The notes under the pieces were generated by a model. It worked only from the letters and a program-made list of their open reading frames with translations. It made no database searches and had not been told where the DNA came from. A stretch of 64,000 bases of DNA from Arthrobacter silvisoli (lineage in GTDB: Bacteria > Actinomycetota > Actinomycetes > Actinomycetales > Micrococcaceae): the NCBI RefSeq assembly GCF_003369445.1, contig NZ_QRCU01000037.1:62001-126000 (forward strand). Reading direction: 5' to 3'. A program made the position numbers and the translations under genes. The stretch's first letter is position 1, and each line of letters starts with the position of its first letter. This document shows positions 35,832 to 45,085 of the stretch, piece by piece.

Positions 35832-37181
35832 CTAGCTGGCATCCTCCAAGGCGAGCAGGTCGCGGCCTGCCGTCTCGGGCGTGAAGAAACTGGCGGCGAA
35901 GGAGATCAACGCCAGGATCAGGGAGTAGACCGCCAGGACAAGCCACGAGAAGCCGGTCGCTGCGAGCAGCGCAGCACCCACCAAGGGCACCAGGCCGCCT
36001 GCGATGACGGCCGAGATCTCGCGGCTCAGGGCGACGCCGGTGAAGCGGTAGCGGGCGCCGAAGAGCTCGGGCAGCAGCGGGCACTGGGGGCCCAGCATGG
36101 ACTGTACGCCGAGGGCGATGCCGACCACCATGACGACCCAGACGAGCGTCGGGTTGCCGAGGGTCACCAGGTAGAACGCGGGCAGCGCAATGACCGCTTG
36201 GAACAAGGCACCGTAGCGGTACACCGGAACGCGGCCGTAGCGGTCAGAAAGGGCGCCGAAGGTGACAACCATGACGGCGGCAAAGCCAGCGGCGATCAGC
36301 AGTCCGACGGGGCCGATGAACTTGTCGCCCGGGAAGATGCCTTCCTTGGCGGAGAGGAAGGCGATCAGGAGCGCCGAATAGATCGAGGAGTTTCCGTTCT
36401 CACCCATGCGCAGGCCGATGCCGACCAGCACGTTCTTCTTGGAATGCTTCCACAGCTCACCCACCGGGTTCCTGACCACGTTCTTGTGCGCTTCCAGTTC
36501 CTGGAAGACGGGGGTCTCCTTGAGCTTGAGGCGGATGAAGACAGCCACCAGGATCAGGATGACGCTGGCCAGGAAAGGCACACGCCACAGCCAGCCTTCC
36601 AGTACGGACTTGTCCGCAAGGGCGATCAGGGCAAAGGTTCCGGCCCCGAGCAAGGTGCCCAACTGGATACCGACGAACGGCAGTGCGGCGAAGAAACCAC
36701 GACGGCGGCGCGGGGCGACTTCCGAGATCAGCGTCGTTGCGCCGGCCTGCTCCGCGCCGGCACCGAGGCCTTGGACGATGCGCAGGGTCACCAGCAGGAC
36801 CGCGCCGAGCATGCCGGCCTGCTCGAAGGTGGGCAGCAGGCCGATCGCGAAGCTGGCCAGGCCCATCATGCCGATGGTCAGCAGGAGCACCATCTTGCGG
36901 CCAAAACGGTCGCCGATGTGGCCGAAGATGATGCCGCCGAACGGCCGGGCTGCGAAGCCGACGCCGTAGGTGGCAAAGGACGCGATCAGTGCGCCCGTGT
37001 CGCCCAGCGGCTTGAAGAACAGCGGCCCGAAGATCAAGGCGGAAGCCAGGCCGTAGATGTAGAAGTCGTAGTACTCCAGGGCGGAGCCGACGGAACTGGC
37101 AAGCGTGGCCTTCCGCAGCTGGCCCGGATCGACGACCGCGTCGTCCGGACCGGCAACCACGGTCTTAGTACGAATTGTCAC
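35832..37181 (-). CDS. MFS transporter, metabolite:H+ symporter type
   Basis: A 449-residue, 12-helix permease. The MHS-family signature is clear: SSVGSALEYYDFYIYGLASALIFGPLFF in helix 1, FGHIGDRFGRKMVLLLTI in loop 2-3, and LRIVQGLGAGAEQAGATTLISE in helix 4, with GALSDRYGRVPVYRYG in loop 8-9. Related carriers import small carboxylates, sugar acids or betaines; the gene context favours a sugar acid. The GTG at 37181 has GAGGGAG 5 bases upstream; the in-frame GTG at 37187 overlaps that site. Three TGAACA half-sites lie upstream. Confidence 0.9.
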   Translation of the reverse strand: MTIRTKTVVAGPDDAVVDPGQLRKATLASSVGSALEYYDFYIYGLASALIFGPLFFKPLGDTGALIASFATYGVGFAARPFGGIIFGHIGDRFGRKMVLLLTIGMMGLASFAIGLLPTFEQAGMLGAVLLVTLRIVQGLGAGAEQAGATTLISEVAPRRRRGFFAALPFVGIQLGTLLGAGTFALIALADKSVLEGWLWRVPFLASVILILVAVFIRLKLKETPVFQELEAHKNVVRNPVGELWKHSKKNVLVGIGLRMGENGNSSIYSALLIAFLSAKEGIFPGDKFIGPVGLLIAAGFAAVMVVTFGALSDRYGRVPVYRYGALFQAVIALPAFYLVTLGNPTLVWVVMVVGIALGVQSMLGPQCPLLPELFGARYRFTGVALSREISAVIAGGLVPLVGAALLAATGFSWLVLAVYSLILALISFAASFFTPETAGRDLLALEDAS

Positions 37182-37249
37182 TAGCACTCCCTCAGGAACA
37201 TCCAGGCCCCCGTTGGCCTGGGCATAGCGTCAGCACGGTGGCCAGAATC

Positions 37250-37288
37250 ACTATATTGAACAGCGTACAACAAGCTGAACAATGTTCA
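37250..37288 (-). promoter_or_regulatory. MFS promoter with IclR-type half-sites
   Basis: TGAACA at 37257-37262 and 37276-37281, and TGTTCA at 37283-37288; the last two form TGAACA-A-TGTTCA. TATAGT (37255-37250, minus strand) is the likely -10 and abuts the first half-site. CTGTTCAATAT, read on the minus strand, is also found at 34547-34557. Confidence 0.55.
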
Positions 37289-37315
37289 AGAGGTGTAATC
37301 AGATTTGTTTCCGGA

Positions 37316-38113
37316 TCAGCCCATCGGATTGCCCAGCGAATGGGCGAGCTCCTTGAGTTCCTTCACCATCAGGTCGCCCTGCTGGTCCGAATACGTCGCC
37401 TTGAGGGACGTGACGGAAAGGCCCAGGCTCGGCCCGTGCGCGCCGTGGGTCGGCACGGGTACTGCCAGGCAGACGACGCCCAGGGTTGATTCCTCGTCTT
37501 CGAAGGCGAAGCCACGGCGGCGGATCTCGGCTATCTGGGCCTTGAGTTCGGTCGCGGAGCGCAGTGACTTGGGGGTCATGACCGGGAGTTCAAGGTCGTC
37601 CGGGAACATCGCCTCGATGTCATGGTCGTGCAGTTGCGCCAGGAGGGCTTTGCCGACCGCACACAGGGACAGCGGCATCTTGTCGCCGATGTTGGAGGTC
37701 AGGCGGACGGCCGGGTGGCCCTCATAACGGGCCAGGTAGATGACGTGGTCGCCGTCGCGCATGGCGATGCGCACGGTCTCCCCCGAGAGGGTCGGCGCCT
37801 GCTCGCAATACTTGTAGAACTCCTGGACCTCATCGAGCCGGCTCAGGTAGGCCGCGCCGAGTTCCACGAGCTTGCGGCCGAGCGAGAAGTCGGCGCCCTC
37901 GCGGGTGATCAGGCGGGCCTCCTCGAGGGCCAGCAGGAGATTCGAGGTGGAGGACTTCGGGATGCCCAGCTCCCGTGCCAGGTCACTCAGGGTCAGCCGG
38001 CCCGACGGCGCAGCGGCCAAGGCGTCCAGCACGGCAGCCGCCCGCGTCACCGCGGGAGCCGGCGAGGAACCCCCCGGACTCTCGGTAGAACGGGAAGCGC
38101 GGGAATCGGCCAT
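37316..38113 (-). CDS. IclR family transcriptional regulator
   Basis: A 265-residue regulator. The N-terminal winged HTH (about residues 20-80: AVTRAAAVLDALAAAPSGRLTLSDLARELGIPKSSTSNLLLALEEARLI) and C-terminal IclR effector domain (about 95-260: GETVRIAMRDGDHVIYLARYEG, MPLSLCAVGKALLAQL, FEDEESTLGVVCLAVPV) are complete. It lies upstream of the MFS gene on the same strand. A perfect TGTTCA-N6-TGAACA repeat at its own promoter suggests autoregulation; the ligand is probably a sugar or hydroxy acid (inference). Confidence 0.92.
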   Translation of the reverse strand: MADSRASRSTESPGGSSPAPAVTRAAAVLDALAAAPSGRLTLSDLARELGIPKSSTSNLLLALEEARLITREGADFSLGRKLVELGAAYLSRLDEVQEFYKYCEQAPTLSGETVRIAMRDGDHVIYLARYEGHPAVRLTSNIGDKMPLSLCAVGKALLAQLHDHDIEAMFPDDLELPVMTPKSLRSATELKAQIAEIRRRGFAFEDEESTLGVVCLAVPVPTHGAHGPSLGLSVTSLKATYSDQQGDLMVKELKELAHSLGNPMG

Positions 38114-38161
38114 GACTCTCCTTGACGGTGGCTGGTCCGGAATGAAGGGCCCGGAAGGCGA

Positions 38162-38191
38162 TGTTCAGTCCAGTGAACAAGTCCCATCATA
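38162..38191 (-). promoter_or_regulatory. iclR promoter and operator
   Basis: TGTTCA-GTCCAG-TGAACA (38162-38179) is a perfect inverted repeat. It starts where transcription from TATGAT (38191-38186, minus strand) is expected to begin, 49 bases upstream of the ATG. The rest of 38192-38411 has no gene, only two hairpins. Confidence 0.6.
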
Positions 38192-38273
38192 GTGGCTTCG
38201 CCGCAAATACGCCCCGGAGCGGCGGGAAACGGCATGCTTCCCAATCCACGGAATTCACTGTATATTCATTTTC

Positions 38274-38318
38274 GAGCTCTCCACCGCGGCATCCCCCAAT
38301 AGTCGCGGTGGAGAGCTC
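38274..38318. other. Isolated 15-bp hairpin
   Basis: GAGCTCTCCACCGCG (38274-38288) pairs perfectly with 38304-38318 around a 15-base loop. No gene ends here: the tRNA-Val terminator is already complete at 38363-38406. An AT-rich TGTATATTCATTTT precedes it on the plus strand. It could be a small RNA end or a second terminator. Confidence 0.5.
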
Positions 38319-38362
38319 TTCCAGTTTCCGGACCATTCAGCGCGGGATTCGCGGCCATGAAA

Positions 38363-38406
38363 GAAGCCCGCCACTCTCCTGCCTGGCGGCGCGAGTGACG
38401 GGCTTC
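38363..38406 (-). terminator. Terminator of tRNA-Val
   Basis: Stem GAAGCCCG/CGGGCTTC (38363-38370 with 38399-38406) with an inner CACTC/GAGTG. It is followed on the minus strand by TTTC, 6 bases past the tRNA 3' end. Confidence 0.75.
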
Positions 38407-38411
38407 GTTGG

Positions 38412-38484
38412 TGGGTCCTACCGGGATCGAACCGATGACATCCACGGTGTAAACGTGGCGCTCTACCAGCTGAGCTAAAGACCC
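38412..38484 (-). tRNA. tRNA-Val (anticodon UAC)
   Basis: 73 nt on the minus strand. Acceptor GGGTCTT pairs with AGGACCC, D-arm GCTC/GAGC, anticodon arm CCACG-TTTACAC-CGTGG with anticodon TAC, T-loop TTCGATC, discriminator A. CCA is not encoded. Confidence 0.96.
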
Positions 38485-38599
38485 AAAAGCGTATCTCCGC
38501 CGGGATTCCCGGCTGAAGCAACGAACATAGACTCTACCCGATCCGGCTGCAGGAATGCGAATCGCCGCACTTCCCAGCGGCCGGCAACGTTCCGCTACT

Positions 38600-39523
38600 T
38601 CAGGGCAAGTCGGGCAGTTCCACGGCCAGCCACGACAAAGCCGCGCTGACCCCGGCGTCGATCTTCAGATCGGCAAGGCCGTCTCCGCGGGTGGTGCCCC
38701 TGTTGATGATCACCACCGGCTTGCCCGCCTTCGCGGCGTGGCGGACAAAGCGCAGCCCGCTCATGACGGTCAAGGACGAGCCGGCCACCAGCAAGGCGCC
38801 TGCGTCGTCGACCATGGCATAGGCGCGTTCCACCCGTTCCTTGGGCACGCTCTCACCGAAATAGACGAAGTCCGGTTTCAGCACTCCCCCGCACACCGGG
38901 CACCTGGCGACCACGAAGCTGCGGATCAGCTCCGGATCTTCCACAACGGCGTCGGCGTCCGGCGCCATTTCGACGACGCCCGTGGCCTCGGCGGCTTCCA
39001 GGAACCCGGGGTTGATCTCCTCGAGGATTCCGCCAAGCAGCCTTCTGCTGAAGCCGTGGCCGCCGTCGAGGCAGACCACCCGGTCATAGCGGCCATGGAG
39101 GTCCACCACGTTCCGGCTGCCCGCCTCCTCGTGCAGCCGGTCGACGTTCTGCGTAATCAGCCCGCTCATGAGGCCGCGCCCCTCCAGGCGGGCGACGGCG
39201 AAATGTCCGGGATTGGGATCGGCATGCCGGAGCTTGGACCAGCCGATATGGTTGCGCGCCCAGTAGCGGCGACGGTTGTCCGCACTGCCGACGAATTCCT
39301 GGTAGGTCATGGGCTTGCGGGGCGCAGCGCCCGGGCCGCGGTAATCCGGAATGCCCGAATCCGTGCTCAGGCCCGCGCCGGTGAGCACCGCCAGGCGGCT
39401 ACCGCCCAGGATTTCGACAGACCGCCGCATCACCGGAAGGTCTTCCACCGCCAGGGGAGCCGTTCCCGCCGGCGCCTGGCTGGCCAGTCCGGTAGTCCCG
39501 ATCCCGGGGCGGCGTCCGTCCAT
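38600..39523 (-). CDS. NAD-dependent protein deacetylase (sirtuin)
   Basis: A 307-residue Sir2-family enzyme that removes acyl groups from lysine using NAD. Motifs are GAGLSTDSGIPDYRG, GLITQNVDRLHEEAG, catalytic His in VDLHGRYDRVVC, LKPDFVYFGESVP and GSSLTVMSGLRFV. Of the four zinc ligands, the second pair is clear (ARCPVCGG), but the first has one Cys followed by a Gly/His segment (VVCLDGGHGF), so zinc coordination may be atypical. Its 3' neighbour is tRNA-Val, and ahpE lies upstream on the same strand. Confidence 0.9.
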   Translation of the reverse strand: MDGRRPGIGTTGLASQAPAGTAPLAVEDLPVMRRSVEILGGSRLAVLTGAGLSTDSGIPDYRGPGAAPRKPMTYQEFVGSADNRRRYWARNHIGWSKLRHADPNPGHFAVARLEGRGLMSGLITQNVDRLHEEAGSRNVVDLHGRYDRVVCLDGGHGFSRRLLGGILEEINPGFLEAAEATGVVEMAPDADAVVEDPELIRSFVVARCPVCGGVLKPDFVYFGESVPKERVERAYAMVDDAGALLVAGSSLTVMSGLRFVRHAAKAGKPVVIINRGTTRGDGLADLKIDAGVSAALSWLAVELPDLP

Positions 39524-39542
39524 CGCTTCAGTCCACAGGCAT

Positions 39543-40046
39543 TCAGGAAGCGCCGAGTCCGGCGAGGGCCGCGCGGTAGTCGGCCAGGTCCCGCGCCTGG
39601 CCGCGCGGATTCACCACGACATAGCGGATGATGCCTGCCGCATCGATGATGAAGGTGCCGCGCAAGGCCATGCCGGTGCCGTCGTCGAACACTCCATAGC
39701 TCCGGGCGACCTCGCCGTGCGGCCAGAAGTCGGCGAGCAGTTCGAAACTGTAGCCTTCCTTCTCCGCGTAGGCGCGCTGGGCAAACTTGCTGTCCACCGA
39801 AATGCCGAGGACTGTGGCGTTGGCGTCCTCGAATACGGCGAGGTTGTCCCGGATCTCGCAGAGTTCGCCGGTGCAGATCCCGGAGAACGCGAAGGGAAAG
39901 AAAACAAGGACGACGTTGTGTCCCCGTAGGGTCGAGAGCCGGACTGGTTCGCCGTACTGGTTGACCAACTCAAAGTCGGGAGCCACCTCGCCAACCGCCG
40001 GAACGCCCTGCAACAGATCCGCCCGGCCGGCCCGCGAGTGCGTCAC
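39543..40046 (-). CDS. AhpE-type peroxiredoxin
   Basis: A 167-residue peroxiredoxin that reduces peroxides and peroxynitrite. Peroxidatic Cys58 is in FFPFAFSGICTGELCEIRD, with Cys63 five residues later (atypical resolving candidate; AhpE is usually described as 1-Cys). LGISVDSKFAQRAYAEKEGYSFELLADFWPHGEVARSYGV is family-typical. The GTG start at 40046 overlaps the DUF3052 stop by 4 bases (GTGA), so expression is coupled. Confidence 0.93.
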   Translation of the reverse strand: MTHSRAGRADLLQGVPAVGEVAPDFELVNQYGEPVRLSTLRGHNVVLVFFPFAFSGICTGELCEIRDNLAVFEDANATVLGISVDSKFAQRAYAEKEGYSFELLADFWPHGEVARSYGVFDDGTGMALRGTFIIDAAGIIRYVVVNPRGQARDLADYRAALAGLGAS

Positions 40047-40465
40047 TTGTTCTTCTTCCGGGCGACGAGACGAGTGGCGCTCCAGTCCTTGGACACACCC
40101 GCGGAGGTGGTGCAGTGGAGGCCGGCCGTGGGCGCAGCGTCCTGGATTTCAGAAGGGGAAACGTGGTTCGGACGGCCGGACTTGGGGGTAAGGACCCACA
40201 CCACGCCACCCTCGCTCAGGGTCGTCTGGGAATCCACCAAGGCATCGACGAGATCACCATCGCCGTCGCGCCACCAGAAGATCACTGCATCCACGACCTC
40301 GTGGTCGTCCTCGTCGAGGAGTTCGGAGCCGGTCAGCTCCTCAATATCGTCACGCAAGTCGAAGTCGACATCATCGTCGTAACCGAACTCTTGAATCAGA
40401 TCCCCGTCCTTGAAACCCAATCTTTCCGCCACATTTACCGATGTGGCGGCGTCGGCCTCGCTCAC
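40043..40465 (-). CDS. DUF3052 family protein
   Basis: A 140-residue actinobacterial DUF3052 protein (SVNVAERLGFKDGDLIQEFGYDDDVDFDLRDDIEELTGSELLDEDDHEVVDAVIFWWRDGDGDL...). It has an acidic N-terminal half and a Lys-rich tail; the family is uncharacterised. The GTG at 40465 has a strong GAGGAGG upstream. It is co-transcribed with ahpE, a pairing that suggests a link with peroxide handling (inference). No Cys pair or metal motif; one Cys in GLHCTTSAG. Confidence 0.88.
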   Translation of the reverse strand: MSEADAATSVNVAERLGFKDGDLIQEFGYDDDVDFDLRDDIEELTGSELLDEDDHEVVDAVIFWWRDGDGDLVDALVDSQTTLSEGGVVWVLTPKSGRPNHVSPSEIQDAAPTAGLHCTTSAGVSKDWSATRLVARKKNK

Positions 40466-40839
40466 GTTTTCCTCCTCTGAAGTGATTTCGATTACTACCA
40501 GCCAACACCCTTTGTGTGCGTGCTTCAAGCCATTATCGCCCGATGAACCCGATTCCGTGTCACCGCCACTGCCGCAAAAGCACGGCGAATCCTCGGTCAC
40601 ATCACGCTTAAACGGCCTGCGCGGCTACGCATCCCAGCATCGACAAAGCTACAGTGGCCAGTGAGCACTTCGGCTGCAGGGCAACCGCCCCGTAAATGCG
40701 CAGCCGTTGCTCTAGAGAACCTGCCCGGCATACCTGACCGGGCTGTTGTAACCGAGATGTCGCACACGACGCGTTCATGGCGGGCAGTTACCCTGCCGGA
40801 CTTGAGGCGCCGCTGCTTGCGCCAAAAGAGAGGTTGGAC
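40466..40839. promoter_or_regulatory. Gene-free interval between DUF3052 and aceE
   Basis: 374 bases without a supported gene. TACAGT at 40650-40655 is a possible plus-strand -10 for aceE, which would give a leader of about 180 nt. No operator repeat or riboswitch was recognised. Confidence 0.35.
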
Positions 40840-43590
40840 GTGGCTGCAGGAGAAGAGACCTCACACATCCTCAGCGGGTTGACTGCCCAGCTGCCTGATC
40901 GTGATCCGGAAGAGACCGCGGAATGGATTGAGTCCCTGGACACCTTGATCAAGGAGCAGGGAACCGAACGCGCGCAGTACATCATGCGCAGCCTGTTGCA
41001 GCGTGCCGGCGCGCAGTCCGTGGGCGTACCCATGGTCACGACGACGGACTATGTCAACACCATCCCGGCGGACCAGGAAGCGAAGTTCCCGGGCAACGAA
41101 GAATTCGAGCGTCGCTACCGGGCGTACATGCGTTGGAATGCAGCAGTGATGGTGCACCGCGCACAGCGCTCCGACATCGGCGTGGGCGGGCACATCTCCA
41201 CCTATGCCGGCGCGGCCACTTTGTATGAAGTTGGTTTCAACCACTTCTTCCGCGGCAAGGACCACCCGTCCGGCGGCGACCAGGTGTTCTTCCAGGGACA
41301 CGCCTCTCCCGGCATGTACGCCCGCGCCTTCATGGAAGGACGCCTCAGCGAAGAAGACCTTGACGGCTTCCGCCAGGAGAAATCCAAGGAGGGGCATGCA
41401 CTGTCCTCCTACCCGCACCCGCGCCTGATGCCGGCCTTCTGGGAATTCCCCACGGTCTCCATGGGCATCGGCCCGATGAACGCCATCTACCAGGCCCAGG
41501 CCAACCGCTATCTCCAGGGCCGGGGCATCAAGGACACCTCCGAGCAGCAGGTATGGGCCTTCCTCGGCGACGGTGAAATGGACGAGCCCGAATCGCGCGG
41601 CCTGCTCCAGCTCGCCGCCAACGAGAACCTGGACAACCTGAACTTCGTCATCAACTGCAACCTGCAGCGCCTGGACGGACCCGTCCGCGGCAACGGCAAG
41701 ATCATGCAGGAACTCGAAGCGTTCTTCCGCGGTGCCGGCTGGAACGTCATCAAGGTCGTCTGGGGCCGCGAGTGGGACGATCTGCTCGCCAAGGACTCCG
41801 ACGGTTCCCTCGTGAACATCATGAACGAGACCCTCGACGGGGACTACCAGACCTACAAGGCCGAGTCCGGCGGATTCGTGCGCGAGCACTTCTTCGGCAA
41901 GACTCCGGCGACGAAGGACATGGTTGCCGACTTCTCGGACGAGCAGATCTGGCAGCTCAAGCGCGGCGGCCACGATTACCGCAAGGTTTACGCCGCCTAC
42001 AAGGCCGCCACCGAGTTCAAGGGCAAGCCGACCGTCATCCTGGCAAAGACCGTCAAGGGCTACGGCCTGGGTCCGCACTTCGAGGGGCGCAACGCGACCC
42101 ACCAGATGAAGAAGCTGACGCTGGACGACCTGAAGGCCTTCCGCGACTACCTGCGCATCCCGATCACGGACGAGCAGCTTGAAGCCGACCCGTACCGTCC
42201 CCCGTACTACCACCCGGGGATGGACGCACCGGAGATCAAGTACCTGATGGAGCGTCGTGCGGAACTGGGCGGCTTCCTCCCGGAGCGCCGTTCCAAGCAC
42301 AGCGAGGTGACCCTGCCGGAGGCCAAGTCCTACGACGTCGCCAAGCGCGGTTCGGGCAAGCAGCAGGCGGCCACCACCATGGCCTTCGTGCGCCTGCTCA
42401 AGGACCTCATGCGCGACAAGAACTTCGGCACACGCTTCGTCCCGGTTGTCCCGGACGAATCCCGCACCTTCGGCATGGATGCGTTCTTCCCGACGGCAAA
42501 GATCTACAACCCGAAGGGCCAGAACTACCTGTCCGTGGACCGCGACCTTGTGCTCGCGTACAAGGAGTCCCCTGCCGGCCAGCTGATCCACCCCGGCATC
42601 AACGAAGCCGGTGCCGTCGCAGCGTTCACCGCGGCCGGCACCTCCTACGCCACCCACGGCGAGCCCCTGGTTCCGATCTACGTGTTCTACTCGATGTTCG
42701 GTTTCCAGCGGACCGGCGACTCCTTCTGGGCAGCTGCGGACCAGATGACCCGCGGCTTCATCGTCGGTGCCACCGCGGGACGCACCACCCTCACCGGTGA
42801 AGGCCTGCAGCACGCCGACGGCCACTCCCCCCTGCTGGCCTCCACCAACCCCGCCGTGGTCACGTACGACCCCGCCTACGGTTACGAAATCGGACACATC
42901 ATCCGTGACGGCCTGGAGCGGATGTACGGCCCTGAGTCGGCCGACCGCAACCTCATGTACTACCTGACGGTGTACAACGAGCCGATCGTCCAGCCGGCCG
43001 AGCCGGAAGACCTCGACGTCAACGGCCTCCTCAAGGGCATCTACCGGCTCTCCGCCGCCAACAACGGCTCGGCGGACCGCCCGAAGGCCCAGATCCTTGC
43101 CTCCGGCGTCTCCGTGCCGTGGGCCTTGGAGGCCCAGCGCATCCTTGACGAGGAATGGAACGTGGCGGCCGACGTCTGGTCCGTCACCTCCTGGAACGAA
43201 CTGCGCCGCGACGGCCTCGCCGCCGAGGAGCAGGCCTTCCTGAACCCGGGCGAAGCCGCCCACGTCCCGTTCGTTACCCAGCAGCTGGCCGGTGCGGAGG
43301 GTCCCGTGGTCGCCGTGTCGGACTACATGAAGGCCGTTCCGGACCAGATCCGCCAGTTCATCCCGAACGACTTCGCGGCCCTGGGAGCCGACGGCTTCGG
43401 GTTCTCGGACACCCGTGCCGCGGCCCGTCGCTTCTTCAAGAACGACACCCACTCGATCGTCGCCAAGGCCCTCCAGCTGCTCGCTCAGCAGGGCAAGGTC
43501 GACCCCTCGGCCCCTGGCCTGGCGATCGAGAAGTACCGTCTGCTCGACGTCAACGCAGGAACCACCGGCGGCGCCGGCGGCGACAGCTAA
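40840..43590 (+). CDS. aceE: Pyruvate dehydrogenase E1 component (homodimeric)
   Basis: A 916-residue thiamine-diphosphate enzyme that decarboxylates pyruvate and acetylates E2 lipoyl groups, feeding acetyl-CoA to the TCA cycle and fatty-acid synthesis. Conserved blocks are [24 protein letters not shown], the ThDP site [14 protein letters not shown] with [26 protein letters not shown], and [17 protein letters not shown]. In actinobacteria AceE works with a shared E2/E3 of the OGDH complex. GTG at 40840 has GAGAGG 7 bases upstream; an earlier frame start at 40777 is unsupported. Confidence 0.97.
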   Translation: MAAGEETSHILSGLTAQLPDRDPEETAEWIESLDTLIKEQGTERAQYIMRSLLQRAGAQSVGVPMVTTTDYVNTIPADQEAKFPGNEEFERRYRAYMRWNAAVMVHRAQRSDIGVGGHISTYAGAATLYEVGFNHFFRGKDHPSGGDQVFFQGHASPGMYARAFMEGRLSEEDLDGFRQEKSKEGHALSSYPHPRLMPAFWEFPTVSMGIGPMNAIYQAQANRYLQGRGIKDTSEQQVWAFLGDGEMDEPESRGLLQLAANENLDNLNFVINCNLQRLDGPVRGNGKIMQELEAFFRGAGWNVIKVVWGREWDDLLAKDSDGSLVNIMNETLDGDYQTYKAESGGFVREHFFGKTPATKDMVADFSDEQIWQLKRGGHDYRKVYAAYKAATEFKGKPTVILAKTVKGYGLGPHFEGRNATHQMKKLTLDDLKAFRDYLRIPITDEQLEADPYRPPYYHPGMDAPEIKYLMERRAELGGFLPERRSKHSEVTLPEAKSYDVAKRGSGKQQAATTMAFVRLLKDLMRDKNFGTRFVPVVPDESRTFGMDAFFPTAKIYNPKGQNYLSVDRDLVLAYKESPAGQLIHPGINEAGAVAAFTAAGTSYATHGEPLVPIYVFYSMFGFQRTGDSFWAAADQMTRGFIVGATAGRTTLTGEGLQHADGHSPLLASTNPAVVTYDPAYGYEIGHIIRDGLERMYGPESADRNLMYYLTVYNEPIVQPAEPEDLDVNGLLKGIYRLSAANNGSADRPKAQILASGVSVPWALEAQRILDEEWNVAADVWSVTSWNELRRDGLAAEEQAFLNPGEAAHVPFVTQQLAGAEGPVVAVSDYMKAVPDQIRQFIPNDFAALGADGFGFSDTRAAARRFFKNDTHSIVAKALQLLAQQGKVDPSAPGLAIEKYRLLDVNAGTTGGAGGDS

Positions 43591-43752
43591 GCGAGCGGCA
43601 ACACCCAGGCGGCGGCCCCACCGGAAGGCGTGGCCGCCGTCGGGCGTTTAAGGTCTTTCCCGAGGGGAGGCGGCCCCGAGCGGAAGCGGCGGCACCGGCT
43701 TGTAGCCTTCGCACAAATGGAGCTTGTGCGGCAGGGGCCTTATGCTCAAAGA

Positions 43753-44997
43753 ATGGCAGAGCCCACCCCTACCTCCGCGAAACGCAAGGCGCCATCGCGT
43801 GCGGTCTCCCCCGAGAAAGCCGAAACCCTCAAACGGCTTCGCGCGAATGTCGGCCAGCTGTCCACGACCACCATGCGCCAGCTGGAGAAGTCGCTTCCGT
43901 GGTACACGCGCCTGAGCGCCGATGAACGCTCGGCGCTGGGACTCGTGGCGCAGAACGGCATCGCGGCGTTCGTCACCTGGTACGAACGGCCGAGCTCCCC
44001 CTCGTGGATCCTTACCGACGTGTTCGGCAACGCCCCCACCGAGCTCACCCGCTCGATCAGCCTGCAAAAGGCGCTGCAGCTGATCCGTATCGTGGTGGAA
44101 GTCGTAGAAAACCAGGTGCCGGTAATCGCGCCCGAACCGGACCAGCCGTCCCTGCGCGAAGCGGTGTTGCGCTACTCGCGCGAAGTGGCCTTCGCAGCAG
44201 CCGACGTCTACGCCCGTGCGGCGGAATCCCGCGGTTCCTGGGACACCCGGCTCGAGGCGCTGATTGTCGACGCGATCCTGCGCGGCGAAAACACCGACGC
44301 GCTGCGTTCCCGGATCGCCGCGCTGGGCTGGAAGGCCCAGGAGCGGTTTACCGTGATGGTCGGCAATTCACCCTCCGAGCCCAGCGCGAGCTACGTCAGC
44401 GAACTGCGCCGCACCGCTGGCCGCTTCGCCGAGGACGCCCTGGTGGGCATCCAGGGCGACCGGTTGATCCTGATTCTCGGCGGCGTCCAAGACCGCGACA
44501 CCGCCTACCTGAAGCTGAGCGAACTGTTCGCCCCTGGACCGGTCGTCTACGGCCCCGAGGCCGGCTCCCTGCTGGAAGCGAGCAGTTCCGCGCAGGCCGC
44601 GTTTGCCGGGCTCACGGCAGCACGGGCCTGGCCCTCGGCCCCGCGGCCGGTCGCCGCCGACGATCTCCTGCCCGAGCGCGTAGTGTCCGGCGACGACGCC
44701 GCGCGCCGCTCGCTCATCAAGAACATCTACCGGCCGCTCATCGCCGCCTCCAATGGACTGGTCGAGACGCTCGGAACCTACCTTGAACTGGGCCATTCCC
44801 TGGAAGCCACCGCCCGCGAACTGTTCGTCCATGCCAACACGGTGCGGTACCGGCTCAAACGCGTCTGCGATGTGACGGGGTGGGATCCGCTCCTTCCGCG
44901 CGAGGCCTTCGTGCTCCAGACGGCCCTGGTGGTGGGCCGTCTTTCAGCCCCGCCGAAGGCGACCGCGGAGCGTCACGGTTCCCGGAACGGCAACTGA
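43753..44997 (+). CDS. fasR: PucR/CdaR-type regulator of fatty-acid synthesis (FasR-like)
   Basis: A 414-residue regulator ending in a PucR-type HTH (LETLGTYLELGHSLEATARELFVHANTVRYRLKRVCDVTGWDP) after a long GGDEF-related central region. The position directly upstream of fabD-fabH-acpP-fabF matches FasR of Streptomyces, which activates that operon; the name is by synteny. TATGCT (43741-43746) lies 6 bases before the ATG and suggests leaderless expression. A perfect TTGTAG-N5-CTACAA repeat lies just after its stop, at the fabD promoter. Confidence 0.85.
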   Translation: MAEPTPTSAKRKAPSRAVSPEKAETLKRLRANVGQLSTTTMRQLEKSLPWYTRLSADERSALGLVAQNGIAAFVTWYERPSSPSWILTDVFGNAPTELTRSISLQKALQLIRIVVEVVENQVPVIAPEPDQPSLREAVLRYSREVAFAAADVYARAAESRGSWDTRLEALIVDAILRGENTDALRSRIAALGWKAQERFTVMVGNSPSEPSASYVSELRRTAGRFAEDALVGIQGDRLILILGGVQDRDTAYLKLSELFAPGPVVYGPEAGSLLEASSSAQAAFAGLTAARAWPSAPRPVAADDLLPERVVSGDDAARRSLIKNIYRPLIAASNGLVETLGTYLELGHSLEATARELFVHANTVRYRLKRVCDVTGWDPLLPREAFVLQTALVVGRLSAPPKATAERHGSRNGN

Positions 44998-45001
44998 TTC
45001 G

Positions 45002-45018
45002 TTGTAGACTTCCTACAA
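45002..45018 (+). promoter_or_regulatory. fabD promoter with inverted repeat, probable FasR operator
   Basis: TTGTAG (45002-45007) and CTACAA (45013-45018) form a perfect inverted repeat with a 5-base spacer. TAGACT (45005-45010) inside it is the likely -10. It lies between fasR and fabD, 68 bases before the fabD GTG. Whether binding here would activate or repress cannot be read from sequence. Confidence 0.6.
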
Positions 45019-45085
45019 ACCGTCCCAGTGAGCTTGGTGTACGAAAACACCGTTGGATCACGCAGCAATTTGGAAAGCTGGTTAC

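Noticed and set aside
40861..43452. 863-codon open frame on the minus strand, antisense to aceE
   Set aside because: No motifs, and it lies wholly inside a typical aceE.
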